NCBI GenBank assembly: GCA_038150305.1
Contig: JAYOTG010000019.1
Coordinates: 1-37,934 of the forward strand
DNA from: MGIIa-L3 sp038150305
GTDB lineage: Archaea > Thermoplasmatota > Poseidoniia > Poseidoniales > Poseidoniaceae
Length of the DNA stretch: 37,934 bases
Direction of reading: 5' to 3'
Part shown: positions 7,977 to 15,942 of the stretch, one piece after another
Layout of the letters: the number at the start of each line of letters is the position of its first letter
Numbering within the stretch: position 1 is the stretch's first letter
Made by a program: the position numbers and the translations under genes
The notes under the pieces: model-generated
Database searches by the model: none
What the model was told of the DNA's origin: nothing
What the model saw: the letters and a program-made list of their open reading frames with translations, nothing else

Positions 7977-8695
7977 TCTTCCTCACCGCCTTCATCGAGG
8001 CCCCAGGCGCTCTTGATGTCCGAAGCCACCGTCTGGCCGTCACGCAGCAACAGCATCCGATCGGCCTTCGAGGCCAAATCAGGGTCGTGCGTCACCATGA
8101 GGATGGACATGGACTTCGATTCGTCCGCGCACAGCGACTTGAACAGCTCAAGCACTTCTGCAGCGCTGGCGATGTCGAGGTTGCCCGTTGGCTCGTCGGC
8201 GAGCAGCAAACGTCGGTCCCCGGCGATGGCGCGGGCGATGGCCACGCGCTGCTGCTGACCGCCCGAGAGTTGCTCCGGCACGAACTGCATGCGGTCGCCA
8301 AGACCGACACGCTCCAGCGCCTCAATGGCCCGCTGCTCCGCTTCCTTCGAGGACACGCCGGCCACTTCGAGGGCGAAGGCGACGTTGTCGATGGCCGACA
8401 AACCGTCGATGAGGTGGAAGTCTTGGAAGATCCAGCCGACCTGATTACGACGCACGTCGACCACGCTGGCCGGGCCCTTCAGCCCGTAGGTGCGGTCGTC
8501 CAACACAATGCTCCCTGCGTCGCCGGCCAGCAGGCCGCCGATGATGTTGAGCAAGGTGGATTTGCCCGAACCAGACGGCCCCATGAGGGCGACCATCTCA
8601 CCTTCTTCGATGGTCATGTCCACGCCTTTCAGGACGTGGAGTTTGTTGGCTCCAGACCCGAATGCCTTCGTAAGGGATTCAATGCGGAGCATCAT
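7973..8695 (-). CDS. ABC transporter ATP-binding protein, LolD/MacB type
   Basis: This 240-aa ATPase has Walker A GPSGSGKST, a Q-loop in GWIFQDFHLI, signature LSGGQQQRVAIARAI, Walker B LLLADEPTGNLD and switch His in MVTHD. The length is typical of LolD/FtsE-like subunits that energise FtsX-type permeases. Adjacent ATGs at 8695 and 8692 are possible starts. The stop overlaps the permease start (ATGA), so this is the first gene of a coupled run: ATPase, permease, zinc-ribbon ATPase, DoxX-like, then DUF3817. Upstream A/T-rich sequence about 25 nt before the start could be a weak promoter, but no strong TATA box is seen. Confidence 0.93.
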   Translation of the reverse strand: MMLRIESLTKAFGSGANKLHVLKGVDMTIEEGEMVALMGPSGSGKSTLLNIIGGLLAGDAGSIVLDDRTYGLKGPASVVDVRRNQVGWIFQDFHLIDGLSAIDNVAFALEVAGVSSKEAEQRAIEALERVGLGDRMQFVPEQLSGGQQQRVAIARAIAGDRRLLLADEPTGNLDIASAAEVLELFKSLCADESKSMSILMVTHDPDLASKADRMLLLRDGQTVASDIKSAWGLDEGGEEE

Positions 8696-8754
8696 GTGAT
8701 TTTTCCGCCGCGAAAATGGTATTTCAACCCATGTTCACGGCGGCGTGACGTGCA

Positions 8755-8862
8755 TCACGGTCGGAGCCAGCGCAGCCACTTGGGCATGAGCCGGATGCCG
8801 TTGCGGTGGACCTGACGGTCGAGCACGTCGCTCACGAAGAGGTCAAGCCAGGGATCCCTCAC
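8755..8862 (-). CDS. 35-aa small protein, paralogue of upstream small ORF
   Basis: A GTG-initiated ORF overlaps the stop of the preceding small gene by 4 nt (GTGA) and ends 60 nt before the ABC ATPase start. It encodes VRDPWLDLFVSDVLDRQVHRNG followed by a Trp/Arg-rich tail. The core DRQVHRNGI is identical to a segment of the upstream 61-aa product, which shows that both are translated or recently duplicated. It is basic, lacks a membrane segment, and is too short for a recognisable domain. The function is unknown. Confidence 0.55.
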   Translation of the reverse strand: MRDPWLDLFVSDVLDRQVHRNGIRLMPKWLRWLRP

Positions 8863-9044
8863 GCCTTCACCCCCGTGCGGCTGCTGATGCGGTGGGTGCC
8901 ACCGTAGCGCAGCGCAGGGCATCCAAGGAGCGTGCGGGTCAGCTTGCGCATCCGCTGCCCAAAGATGCCGTTCCTGTGGACCTGGCGGTCCATCGCGTCG
9001 TTCACAAAGCGTTCCAGGTAGATGTCCATGCGTGTGTTCCTCAC
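8859..9044 (-). CDS. 61-aa small basic protein, leaderless
   Basis: The GTG at 9044 lies 25 nt from the centre of a strong TATA box at 9066-9072, the geometry of a leaderless archaeal transcript. The longer frame from 9092 would include the promoter and is rejected. The protein begins VRNTRMDIYLERFVNDAMDRQVHRNG and continues with a basic amphipathic stretch (QRMRKLTRTL) and a Thr/Arg/Ser-rich tail. The N-terminal 27 residues align with the 35-aa product encoded immediately downstream. There are no cysteine clusters or transmembrane helices. A peptide-like regulator, a toxin-type protein or a nucleic-acid-binding protein are all possible; nothing decides among them. Confidence 0.62.
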   Translation of the reverse strand: MRNTRMDIYLERFVNDAMDRQVHRNGIFGQRMRKLTRTLLGCPALRYGGTHRISSRTGVKA

Positions 9045-9065
9045 CAATATGTTGGCGCCGGTCCG

Positions 9066-9072
9066 ATATAAA
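9066..9072 (-). promoter_or_regulatory. TATA box (box A) for the small-protein pair
   Basis: On the minus strand the sequence TTTATAT stands out in GC-rich surroundings. Its centre is 25 nt before the GTG at 9044, matching the archaeal TBP-to-start distance and predicting a leaderless mRNA. The 9045-9126 interval contains nothing else recognisable. Confidence 0.75.
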
Positions 9073-9126
9073 TCAGCGGTAAACTGAGGCACACCGCTGA
9101 TGCAATTTCTGCACTGGTGTGGAAAT

Positions 9127-9735
9127 TCAACCGTTTTTCAGGCCCTCGGCCAAGCGCTTCATGTCGGCATAACTCGCTTGCAAGCGGTGGTCGTCGTCGA
9201 CCACCGTGAGCGTCGCTCCGGGGTTCGCTTCCAACGCCTTCTGGCTGTGCGTCAGTGGCACGACCACGTCGTTCGAGCCGTGGAGGATGGCCGTGGGATG
9301 CGGCAAGGCGGGCCACGCCAGCGGCTTGGCCGCCTCCACGAAGGACCACGGCATCACGACCGGCTCCTCCCATCCTGGCGGGTGGAAGGTGTGCGCTCCC
9401 GACGCTTCCCAGGCCGCCATGCCCGCTTCACCGAGGTCGGCACGAAGCAGGTCGAGGTAGCCAAAGGCCGGAGCGAGCAGCACCAAACGAAGGTCGAGAT
9501 CGGGCCGCTGAGCCGCGGCATTGGCGGTGGCGAGACCCCCGAAGGACGACCCGATCAGCACATCGAAGGGCCCCATTGCGTCAATGGCCTCGAGCACGAC
9601 GCGCGTTTGGCTCGCTTGATCCCAGCCGTGCTTGCGCATGTCGAGCGCGTGGACCTCCCAGCCGTGCGAACGCAGCCATTCGGCCTTGCCGCTGTCGGGG
9701 CTGCTCCACAGGCCGTGAGCGAAGGTGGCGCGCAT
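9127..9735 (-). CDS. Small alpha/beta-hydrolase (esterase/thioesterase-like)
   Basis: From the ATG at 9735 this is a 202-aa alpha/beta-hydrolase resembling the short YqiA/RBBP9-like esterases. The N-terminus ATFAHGLWSSPDSGKAEWL supplies the oxyanion-hole HG motif. The nucleophile elbow is GSSFGG with S64, the acid is D156 in HGSNDVVVP, and the base is H183 in VDDDHRL. The usual order and spacing of the triad are intact. The frame continues upstream to 9879, but those extra 48 residues are basic and non-conserved, and they overlap the probable promoter region of divergent Taw1. The substrate is unknown; no lid domain of note is seen. Confidence 0.88.
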   Translation of the reverse strand: MRATFAHGLWSSPDSGKAEWLRSHGWEVHALDMRKHGWDQASQTRVVLEAIDAMGPFDVLIGSSFGGLATANAAAQRPDLDLRLVLLAPAFGYLDLLRADLGEAGMAAWEASGAHTFHPPGWEEPVVMPWSFVEAAKPLAWPALPHPTAILHGSNDVVVPLTHSQKALEANPGATLTVVDDDHRLQASYADMKRLAEGLKNG

Positions 9736-9882
9736 GGAAGGAAGAGAAGGCGACCTGTTTTGAGGTTGGCAGGTCAAGATGTGCGTTCCACCCTCAGCCG
9801 ACCGATTGAAGAAGTCGGGCACGGCCCTCGGTCCGCCCGAGTCCGCCCCGACCGGCCATGCCGAACGTGGGCCTGGCACTCA

Positions 9883-9888
9883 GGGAGG
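9883..9888 (+). promoter_or_regulatory. Shine-Dalgarno site for taw1
   Basis: GGGAGG lies 8 nt before the ATG at 9897. It supports that start over the in-frame ATG at 9858, which has no comparable site. Confidence 0.55.
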
Positions 9889-9896
9889 CGAAGGCC

Positions 9897-10910
9897 ATGG
9901 GCATGGATCCGGCACTGAAAGCAACCTTGCAGAAGCAACGCTACCACATCGTCGGCGAGCACGGCGGCGTGAAGACCTGCCACTGGACCAAAGAGTCCCT
10001 TCTTCGCGACCGCGCGTGCTACAAGGGCACCTTCTACGGCGTCAAGAGCCACACCTGCATGCAGATGTCGCCCGTGGTCGACCAGTGCAACCTGGCCTGC
10101 ACCTACTGCTGGCGTGAACCGCACATGGACACCCTGGAGTTGACCGACCAAGACCCGCTTGACCTGCTCTACGAATCCGTCCGCGCCCAGCGCCGTCTGC
10201 TGACCGGCTACGGCGGCAACGACAAGGTGAATCCCGAGAAGTTCGCGGAAGCCCAAGATCCCAAGCACGTCGCCATTTCCCTCAACGGTGAGCCGACCCT
10301 CTACACCCGTCTGGCCGAATACATGGACCTCTGCCACCAGCACGGCATGACCACGATGCTCGTCACCAACGGCACCCTGCCCAAGGTGCTCGAGAAGTTG
10401 GACACGCTGCCCACGCAACTCTACGTCTCCGTGGACGCGCCGAACAAGCAGGTCTTCGACGACGTCTGCCGTCCAAAGTGGAACAGCGGCGCGTGGGAGC
10501 AATTCGAGAAAACCATCGACCTGCTGCCCTCCTTGGACACCCGCATCGTCTGCCGTCACACCCTGATGAAGGGCGTCAACATGAGCGAGGACCACATCCG
10601 TGAATTCGCCGCCATCGACCGCCGTGCTGACCCGGATTGGATCGAAGCCAAGGGCTACGTGTACGTCGGCCACAGCCGCGAACACCTGAGCATCGACAAC
10701 ATGCCCTCCCACGAGGACATCCTGACCTTCTCCGAGTCCCTCGCGCCACAGGTCGACATGCGCATCTTGTCCGAGAGCCGACCAAGCCGCGTGGCGCTGA
10801 TCGGCAACGAGATGATCCCCATTCCGATCCCCGAAGCCACGATGCACTTCCCCGAGGACCTGGGCACCGCGCCGCCGGTCAAGAAGCTCAAACTCGCTGA
10901 CCTCAGCTGA
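9897..10910 (+). CDS. taw1: S-adenosylmethionine-dependent tRNA 4-demethylwyosine synthase Taw1 (TYW1)
   Basis: This radical-SAM enzyme condenses N1-methylguanosine at position 37 of tRNA-Phe with two carbons of pyruvate to form imidazoline-ring 4-demethylwyosine. From 9897 the protein has 337 aa. The SAM cluster motif is C64-x3-C68-x2-C71 (CNLACTYCW). The second 4Fe-4S cluster ligands typical of archaeal TYW1 are C28, C41 and C54, in KTCHWTKESL, ACYKGTFYG and SHTCMQMSP. These spacings match those I recall for the characterised Pyrococcus enzyme with a two-residue offset, which also supports this start. The G-E-P-T-L region (LNGEPTL) is the SAM-binding loop. There is no flavodoxin domain, as expected for archaea. 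It stands alone, divergent from the hydrolase. Confidence 0.95.
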   Translation: MGMDPALKATLQKQRYHIVGEHGGVKTCHWTKESLLRDRACYKGTFYGVKSHTCMQMSPVVDQCNLACTYCWREPHMDTLELTDQDPLDLLYESVRAQRRLLTGYGGNDKVNPEKFAEAQDPKHVAISLNGEPTLYTRLAEYMDLCHQHGMTTMLVTNGTLPKVLEKLDTLPTQLYVSVDAPNKQVFDDVCRPKWNSGAWEQFEKTIDLLPSLDTRIVCRHTLMKGVNMSEDHIREFAAIDRRADPDWIEAKGYVYVGHSREHLSIDNMPSHEDILTFSESLAPQVDMRILSESRPSRVALIGNEMIPIPIPEATMHFPEDLGTAPPVKKLKLADLS

Positions 10911-10986
10911 GCCAATTCGGCCATCCATCCGGCACATTGACCCGGTGGTTCGAAACGCTTGGGCGTCAAGGCTTGCTGGCGTCAAG

Positions 10987-10992
10987 CATATA
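10987..10992 (+). promoter_or_regulatory. TATA box for secreted protein gene
   Basis: CATATA is centred 26 nt before the ATG at 11016, again implying a leaderless transcript. It discredits the longer frame starting at 10959. Confidence 0.7.
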
Positions 10993-11015
10993 CGGAGAAC
11001 GTTGAATTTCGCGGC

Positions 11016-12002
11016 ATGAACCGCGTGCTGTACGTCATGATGGCGCTGATGCTCCTGTCCGTTGTCCCGGTTGCGAACGCCCAACCGGCGTCTGGACAAG
11101 TCACCCTCGATTGCTCACCCGCAGCCATCACGCTCGATGCCGCTCCGGGAACAAACAACGGGTCCATAGAGGTCATGTGCACCATCACAAACCCTCATTC
11201 TGAGGACGAAGAGATCCACTTGAGCGGCAACCACGATTCCGGCTTGTCGCTCGGTTTCCTTGAGGGCACGGAATTCAACCTCTCCGCAGGTGAATCGGTC
11301 GACGTGAACGTCACCGTTGGCGCAAACGAAGGCATCGACAACGCCACCTATGCGGTGAGCGTTACGGCCAAGGTCTACAGCGTAAACAACGTGCCATCAC
11401 CGAGCGTCATTGAGGACACCAGCGACATTTCCGTGCATGTCTCCGCCTACAATTCCTACACCGTCGGTTACGACGCGCCGATGACCTTCACAGTCGTGTT
11501 GAACAACGCAGGTCAGAACATCGGGGATTCGGCCAAACTCCAACACAACGGCAACACCATGGAGAGTTTCCAGATCAACCTGACCGCACTGAACGAGGCC
11601 CTTGCGCCGCACAACCTCACCGCGGTTGCACCAACGGTGACCGTCATGGTCGGCACCGACGAGGCCGAGCCAACAAGCATCGAGATCTTGGTCGGCGTGG
11701 CCTCCGGTGAGAGCCTGAACACGTCGTCGTGGGAGACCCTGCAGAACGGATCCTTCCGGTTGACGCTCAGTTCAACCATCACCGTGGACGCTCAAGCCGA
11801 GGGGGTGCCGTGCCATGCATGCGCCCCGACCGTCGACGCCCTAATCGAAATCTACGCCGTTGAGGCCCTCGATGAAGACACGTCTGAAGGCGACGCAGTC
11901 CCGGAACCAGCAGCAGAAGACCCGGTTCCGTCGGTCGGCGTGTTCGCCACGTTGGCGATGATCTCGCTCGCAGGAATAGCGGTGGGCAGAAAGCACGCGT
12001 AA
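11016..12002 (+). CDS. Secreted, C-terminally anchored surface protein
   Basis: This 328-aa protein has a classical signal peptide (MNRVLYVMMALMLLSVVPVANA, cleavage near residue 22). A beta-rich extracellular region has many N-x-S/T glycosylation sequons, including SGNHDS, EFNLSA and NVTVGANEG. An acidic Pro-rich linker follows, and a single hydrophobic helix at the C-terminus (VFATLAMISLAGIAVG) is capped by basic residues RKHA. This layout suits an archaeal envelope protein held by a C-terminal anchor. A CHACAP pair near residue 265 could form a disulfide. No enzyme motif is seen. The start is fixed by the TATA box and the signal peptide. Confidence 0.82.
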   Translation: MNRVLYVMMALMLLSVVPVANAQPASGQVTLDCSPAAITLDAAPGTNNGSIEVMCTITNPHSEDEEIHLSGNHDSGLSLGFLEGTEFNLSAGESVDVNVTVGANEGIDNATYAVSVTAKVYSVNNVPSPSVIEDTSDISVHVSAYNSYTVGYDAPMTFTVVLNNAGQNIGDSAKLQHNGNTMESFQINLTALNEALAPHNLTAVAPTVTVMVGTDEAEPTSIEILVGVASGESLNTSSWETLQNGSFRLTLSSTITVDAQAEGVPCHACAPTVDALIEIYAVEALDEDTSEGDAVPEPAAEDPVPSVGVFATLAMISLAGIAVGRKHA

Positions 12003-12006
12003 CCGG

Positions 12007-12930
12007 TCACTCTGATTCGTCAGCGTAAGCGTGAGCGTTCAGTTTGCGCCCCGAGGGTGCAAGCAACCAGAGGACGGGCAGCACCAAGAGCAGAACCACG
12101 GAAGGTCCGAACCGAAGGGACAGCGTGGAATCGAATTTGACGTAGGACGCCGCGTCTTTCGTGCCGGGCTCAGGCGGCGTCTCACGCACGCTGGAGCGGT
12201 TGTCCTCCTCGACCAAGCCAAGGTCGTACCCGGCGTACACCATGGACACTTCGAAGCCGCCGAGGCGCAGTCCGATGCCGAAGTCGGTCTCCTCGTGAAC
12301 GAAGGCGCCCTGGTCCTCGTCATCGGCCTGCTCGGCCTCCTCAGGCGCCGAATTCGGCGTGGAGCCAGGGTTGGCGAAGTTGGGGTTGTCGCCGATGAAG
12401 GCGAGGGGAAGCACCACAAGGAAGGCCAAGAGGACCGCGAGGAAGCCCGCGGCCCGGAACCAGCCGCTGATGCCCAGGAAGGTGACCAGCACCTCAAGCA
12501 GGATCAGCAGGCCAACCGTGACCTGAATCCACGTCCTCGCCCGGTCCAAACGGTTGATGGATTCCCCATCGGGGGAAGCAGGCTCGTCGGATGAGGCGTC
12601 GTCGCCTCCACCGTCACCGCTGCCGTCCTCCTCCGGCCCAACATCGTCCCGAATCAATTGGTAGACCAGCAAGCGCGTGCTGTTTTCGATGCTGACGTCG
12701 ATCATCGTGTACTCGTCGTCAACCCCGGCCAAGGCGTGGAAGCGTGCCGGCGAGGGTGGCCCCTCGGTGTATTGGCCCTCGAATTCCGCGATGAGCCAAA
12801 CCGAAACCGCCGCGTTGAGCGCGATCAGCACGACGAGGGTGGCCCGTGTCCACGCCACAGCAGGGTGACGACGGAGCGAGCCAATTCGGCCCAACGCACC
12901 CTCAGGCATGAGGGGCGAGGTCCTGCTCAT
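12007..12930 (-). CDS. Membrane protein of unknown function, coupled to LDLa-repeat protein
   Basis: The protein has 307 aa and four predicted transmembrane helices, near 28-48, 135-155, 160-178 and 278-293. An acidic Gly/Ser/Asp-rich loop sits around 97-122, and a longer extracytoplasmic loop around 182-270. I do not recognise the family. Its ATG overlaps the stop of the large LDLa-repeat gene (ATGA), so the two proteins are made together and may form a complex. It ends 4 nt from the convergent 328-aa surface-protein gene. Confidence 0.75.
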   Translation of the reverse strand: MSRTSPLMPEGALGRIGSLRRHPAVAWTRATLVVLIALNAAVSVWLIAEFEGQYTEGPPSPARFHALAGVDDEYTMIDVSIENSTRLLVYQLIRDDVGPEEDGSGDGGGDDASSDEPASPDGESINRLDRARTWIQVTVGLLILLEVLVTFLGISGWFRAAGFLAVLLAFLVVLPLAFIGDNPNFANPGSTPNSAPEEAEQADDEDQGAFVHEETDFGIGLRLGGFEVSMVYAGYDLGLVEEDNRSSVRETPPEPGTKDAASYVKFDSTLSLRFGPSVVLLLVLPVLWLLAPSGRKLNAHAYADESE

Positions 12931-15833
12931 TCCTCATCTCGGTTGCGCTGGGCGGCGACGATGCCGGCCAGGGCCAGCACCGCAACGGTGGCGAGGCCCG
13001 AAACCGAGGGCAAACCAAAGCCGCCCTCTTCGATGAGTTCCTCCGCGGTGGCCGGTGGCTCCTCATCGGAGGAACCGTCGTCCGTGCTGCCGTCGGTTTG
13101 CGTGTCCTCTTCGTCGATGCCAACGTCCGCGGGGTCAACGCCCGCGTCTTCGAGCACTTGAGCGAGGTCGCCCATGCCCTCAGCGTGTGCCGAGGTGTCC
13201 GCAATGTCGTCCACCGATTGTGCGTCCTCGACGACCTCAGCCGCCTCTTCAGCGGCGCTGCCGATGTAGTAGGTCAGCCCAATGGTCGCGGGTGGGGTGG
13301 AGGGCGAGTAGTTGATCTCGTCGTCGTAGACCTCGACGACCTCAGGCCCAACGAGGGTGTACCACGTGTCCATGTTGTCCGAGACGACAAGGGCGGCGCC
13401 CACGACCGTGTGGTGCGATGGGCTCCACAGCATGACGAAGTTGGCGTCGGTGTAAGCGATGTCCTCGGTGATGCTGCCGAGGCGGTCCTCGAGGTTCTCA
13501 CCAAAGGCTTCGAGGGTCGCTTCAAAGTTCGACTCACCGAAGGCTTCGCCGATGGTTTCCAGCGTTTGAAGGAATTCAGGCAATTCCTCGACGGTCATGC
13601 ACATCCTGTCGTCTTCGTAGGTGTCCACGGTCACGCCTTGTGAATCAACGAGTTCGAGGCTTCCGCAGTACTCGCCTGGTTCAAGGTTGAAGGTGCCGGG
13701 AAGCTGCGCTTCCGTCCACCACCTGTCGTCCTCACCAACGGTCATGTCCATCGCGGCTTCGATGTTGCCAAGGTCATCGACCATCTCAAACTTGAGCGTG
13801 TAGGTCTCGTCGTCGTCGTAAGCGCCTTCAAACGAGGCACTGAACCACATGCGATCGTCGTTGGTCCACATGCTTCCTGTCGAAATCAGGCGCTTGAGGG
13901 CGCCGCTGTCTTCCTTCTGGAGGCTGCTTGCAACCAAGCCTGTTGCTTCAATGTCCGCGACCGTCGCGTCCTCGCAACCCATGGAGGGAACACCGTACTG
14001 GTGAATCACACCGGTGACGCTGTACTCGCGGAAACCAAGGTTGTCCGCGTCCCCAAGGTCCGTGCTTTCGAAACCACCCCAATATCCACCCTTGAGGCTG
14101 TAGGACGTGCTTGAACCGTCGTTGCCGACGACCGTCACCTCTGCCACGTAACAGTGATCGTCGGTGCCGTCGTCGTCGATGTCCCGTTCGCTGAATCCGC
14201 CTGCACTCAGCGAGGCGATCATGACCTGCTGGAGGGCACCTTCAGCGTCCAAGAGTTCGTCAGAACCGTCGGCACAATCGTCCCAACCGTTCTCGAGGTC
14301 CCACTCCATGACCTGACCGTTTCCATCCGCACAGAGGTAGTAGGTGTTCAGGTTGATGTTGACGTTGCTCATCCAAAGCGCGCCCTCATCGGACCCGTCG
14401 GAGCAATCCTCAGTTCCATCGTTGACGTCCCACGTTCGCACGCCTTCACCCGGTGCATCGCATGCGAAGTACGTCTCACCGTTCACCTCGTCGGACCAAT
14501 CGCCGCAATCGTCCTCGCCGTTCCCAATCCTCCAGGAGTCGTAGGTCTCGATGACGTTGCCGTTGTCGCAGTAGAAGGGCATCTCACCGTCGCCGTTGTC
14601 ATCAGAGCCACCGAGGTCGAATTCCTCGCTGATCTCCTCGATGGCTTCGCTGAGTTCGTCTTCAAAGGTGCCGCCGAGCTCTTCGGCCGCGTCTTCGGCG
14701 AAGGCTTCGCCGATCTCGCTGAGCATGGTCGCCAGCATCAGGAACATGATGGGGTTGGCCGTGCCACAGTCGCAGGACACCACGTCGACGGCCGAGCCGC
14801 CTTCTTCGATGATGATGCTCGCATCCGCATCGCCACCGAAGCCGGGACCTTCGCCGTCGTCATCAGAACCATCGCCGTCGCCCAGGAAGTCGTTCATGTC
14901 GGTCTCGAAGGAGCCGCTCGAACTGATCTGGTCGGAAATCGAAAGGTCGAGCAGGCCCGAATCCAGACCGAAGTTTTCGGTGGGCACGTCGGCCAAGTCG
15001 ACGCTGAAACCGGTGGACACCGTATAGTCGCCTTCCATCATACCGCACTCGATGCCGATGTCGGCCTCCGTGCCGCTGGTGGTGATGAAGGCGTTATCGG
15101 TGCACTCGGCGTACACGGACTCGTAGGTGGAGAGCGCCGAGAGGACCGGCGTTTCGTGGCCAAGGCGCCACTCCGCGCTCGACGAAGGAACGTCGAAGTC
15201 GAACGCGGTCCCGAAGGTCACGGCGAAACCGAAGTCTTCGCCGCCTCCCTCAACGTCAACGTCCATCATGTACTCGACCGAAACTTCGGAAGCCAGGGAG
15301 AAGTCCATGTCCACGCCGTAGAGGTTGTAGTCGTCGTCAAGGTACTCGACCATGTTGACGTCCACGGCCACGGCGTTCTCCGAATCCACGCTCAGGTAGC
15401 CGTCAAAGCCTGCTGGGTCAGCGCCCGAAGCGTCCACCCACTCGGTGATCAGGGCTGAGTCGAAGAGCACGGCGTGACGGATGGTCACGTCGGTCATGCG
15501 CAGCCAGACGTCGTGCACGTCGCCGTCAAGGTCGATGGTCGTGGGCGTGCGGTCTTCGGCGGACTCGACGAAGATGTTGCTGGAACCGGTCGAGAGTTGC
15601 GCCACGGTCAGGTTCAGGCCCGCATCGCTGGCGGCCAGCATCGTGCGCGAGAGGATCTCGTTGAGGTCGATGCCGGTGAGGGAATCGATGTCCTCGTCGA
15701 GGTTGGACCAGTCGTACTCAACGCCGTACGCGAAGTCGTTCTGGATGGGATCGACTTGGGCGCTGACGGTCATCGGAAGGGTCGCAAGGCAAAGCAGCAG
15801 GGCGGCAAAAAGCGCGTTCGCTCGGGGTTGCAT
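12927..15833 (-). CDS. Large secreted protein with LDL-receptor-class-A-like repeats and C-terminal anchor
   Basis: This 968-aa acidic protein starts with a signal peptide (cleavage near residue 25, VSAQ) and a long beta-rich N-terminal region. A Gly/Asp-rich linker around 320-335 and an acidic helical stretch around 375-415 follow. Three Cys-containing repeats lie at about 418-530, each ending in an acidic D-C-x-D-x-SDE pattern (DDCGDWSDE, EDCSDGSDE, DDCADGSDE), like the calcium cage of LDL-receptor class A modules. The C-terminal part is beta-rich. An acidic linker then leads to a hydrophobic helix, GLATVAVLALAGIVAAQ, preceded by GGFGLPSVS and followed by RNRDEE. That tail resembles archaeal sortase-type anchors, though no exact PGF motif is present. 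It is first in a coupled pair with the four-TM protein. Confidence 0.85.
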   Translation of the reverse strand: MQPRANALFAALLLCLATLPMTVSAQVDPIQNDFAYGVEYDWSNLDEDIDSLTGIDLNEILSRTMLAASDAGLNLTVAQLSTGSSNIFVESAEDRTPTTIDLDGDVHDVWLRMTDVTIRHAVLFDSALITEWVDASGADPAGFDGYLSVDSENAVAVDVNMVEYLDDDYNLYGVDMDFSLASEVSVEYMMDVDVEGGGEDFGFAVTFGTAFDFDVPSSSAEWRLGHETPVLSALSTYESVYAECTDNAFITTSGTEADIGIECGMMEGDYTVSTGFSVDLADVPTENFGLDSGLLDLSISDQISSSGSFETDMNDFLGDGDGSDDDGEGPGFGGDADASIIIEEGGSAVDVVSCDCGTANPIMFLMLATMLSEIGEAFAEDAAEELGGTFEDELSEAIEEISEEFDLGGSDDNGDGEMPFYCDNGNVIETYDSWRIGNGEDDCGDWSDEVNGETYFACDAPGEGVRTWDVNDGTEDCSDGSDEGALWMSNVNINLNTYYLCADGNGQVMEWDLENGWDDCADGSDELLDAEGALQQVMIASLSAGGFSERDIDDDGTDDHCYVAEVTVVGNDGSSTSYSLKGGYWGGFESTDLGDADNLGFREYSVTGVIHQYGVPSMGCEDATVADIEATGLVASSLQKEDSGALKRLISTGSMWTNDDRMWFSASFEGAYDDDETYTLKFEMVDDLGNIEAAMDMTVGEDDRWWTEAQLPGTFNLEPGEYCGSLELVDSQGVTVDTYEDDRMCMTVEELPEFLQTLETIGEAFGESNFEATLEAFGENLEDRLGSITEDIAYTDANFVMLWSPSHHTVVGAALVVSDNMDTWYTLVGPEVVEVYDDEINYSPSTPPATIGLTYYIGSAAEEAAEVVEDAQSVDDIADTSAHAEGMGDLAQVLEDAGVDPADVGIDEEDTQTDGSTDDGSSDEEPPATAEELIEEGGFGLPSVSGLATVAVLALAGIVAAQRNRDEE
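14250..14580 (-). repeat. Three tandem LDLa-like Cys/Asp repeats
   Basis: Each unit runs roughly from (Y/F)xCDxG to DDC(G/S/A)D(W/G)SDE, about 35-45 residues apart. Each shows fewer cysteines (three) than the six of animal LDLa modules. The acidic calcium-binding end is strongly preserved. Confidence 0.8.
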
Positions 15834-15856
15834 GGGGGGATACCAGCGCCGTCATC

Positions 15857-15863
15857 GCATAAC
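15857..15863 (-). promoter_or_regulatory. Possible TATA box for the LDLa-repeat gene
   Basis: Minus-strand GTTATGC is centred 27 nt before the ATG at 15833. It is a weak match but correctly placed for a leaderless transcript. The 15834-15942 interval separates this gene from the divergent transporter gene. An A/T-richer stretch at 15911-15920 could serve the plus strand. Confidence 0.35.
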
Positions 15864-15942
15864 CCTGTTGCCGACGTTTGCCATTTCGCCAAGTCAGGCA
15901 CCGGCACGGCAAGTTTGAATCCGTCCTCACCGAGGCTTGTCC

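Noticed and set aside
6186..8258. Long open frame (690 codons) on the plus strand opposite the permease and ATPase genes
   Set aside because: Its product is His/Gly/Glu-rich with no domain, and it is fully antisense to strongly supported ABC transporter genes. It is a GC-driven antisense shadow.
10941..10965. GGTTCGAAA resembling a tRNA T-loop
   Set aside because: The flanking bases do not form a T-stem, and no acceptor or anticodon arm can be drawn.
9774..11099. Minus-strand open frame (441 codons) opposite taw1
   Set aside because: Antisense to a gene with complete radical-SAM motifs; no domain of its own.
14154..15458. Plus-strand open frame (434 codons) opposite the LDLa-repeat gene
   Set aside because: Val/Gly/His-rich shadow with no motif; the opposite strand has signal peptide, repeats and anchor.
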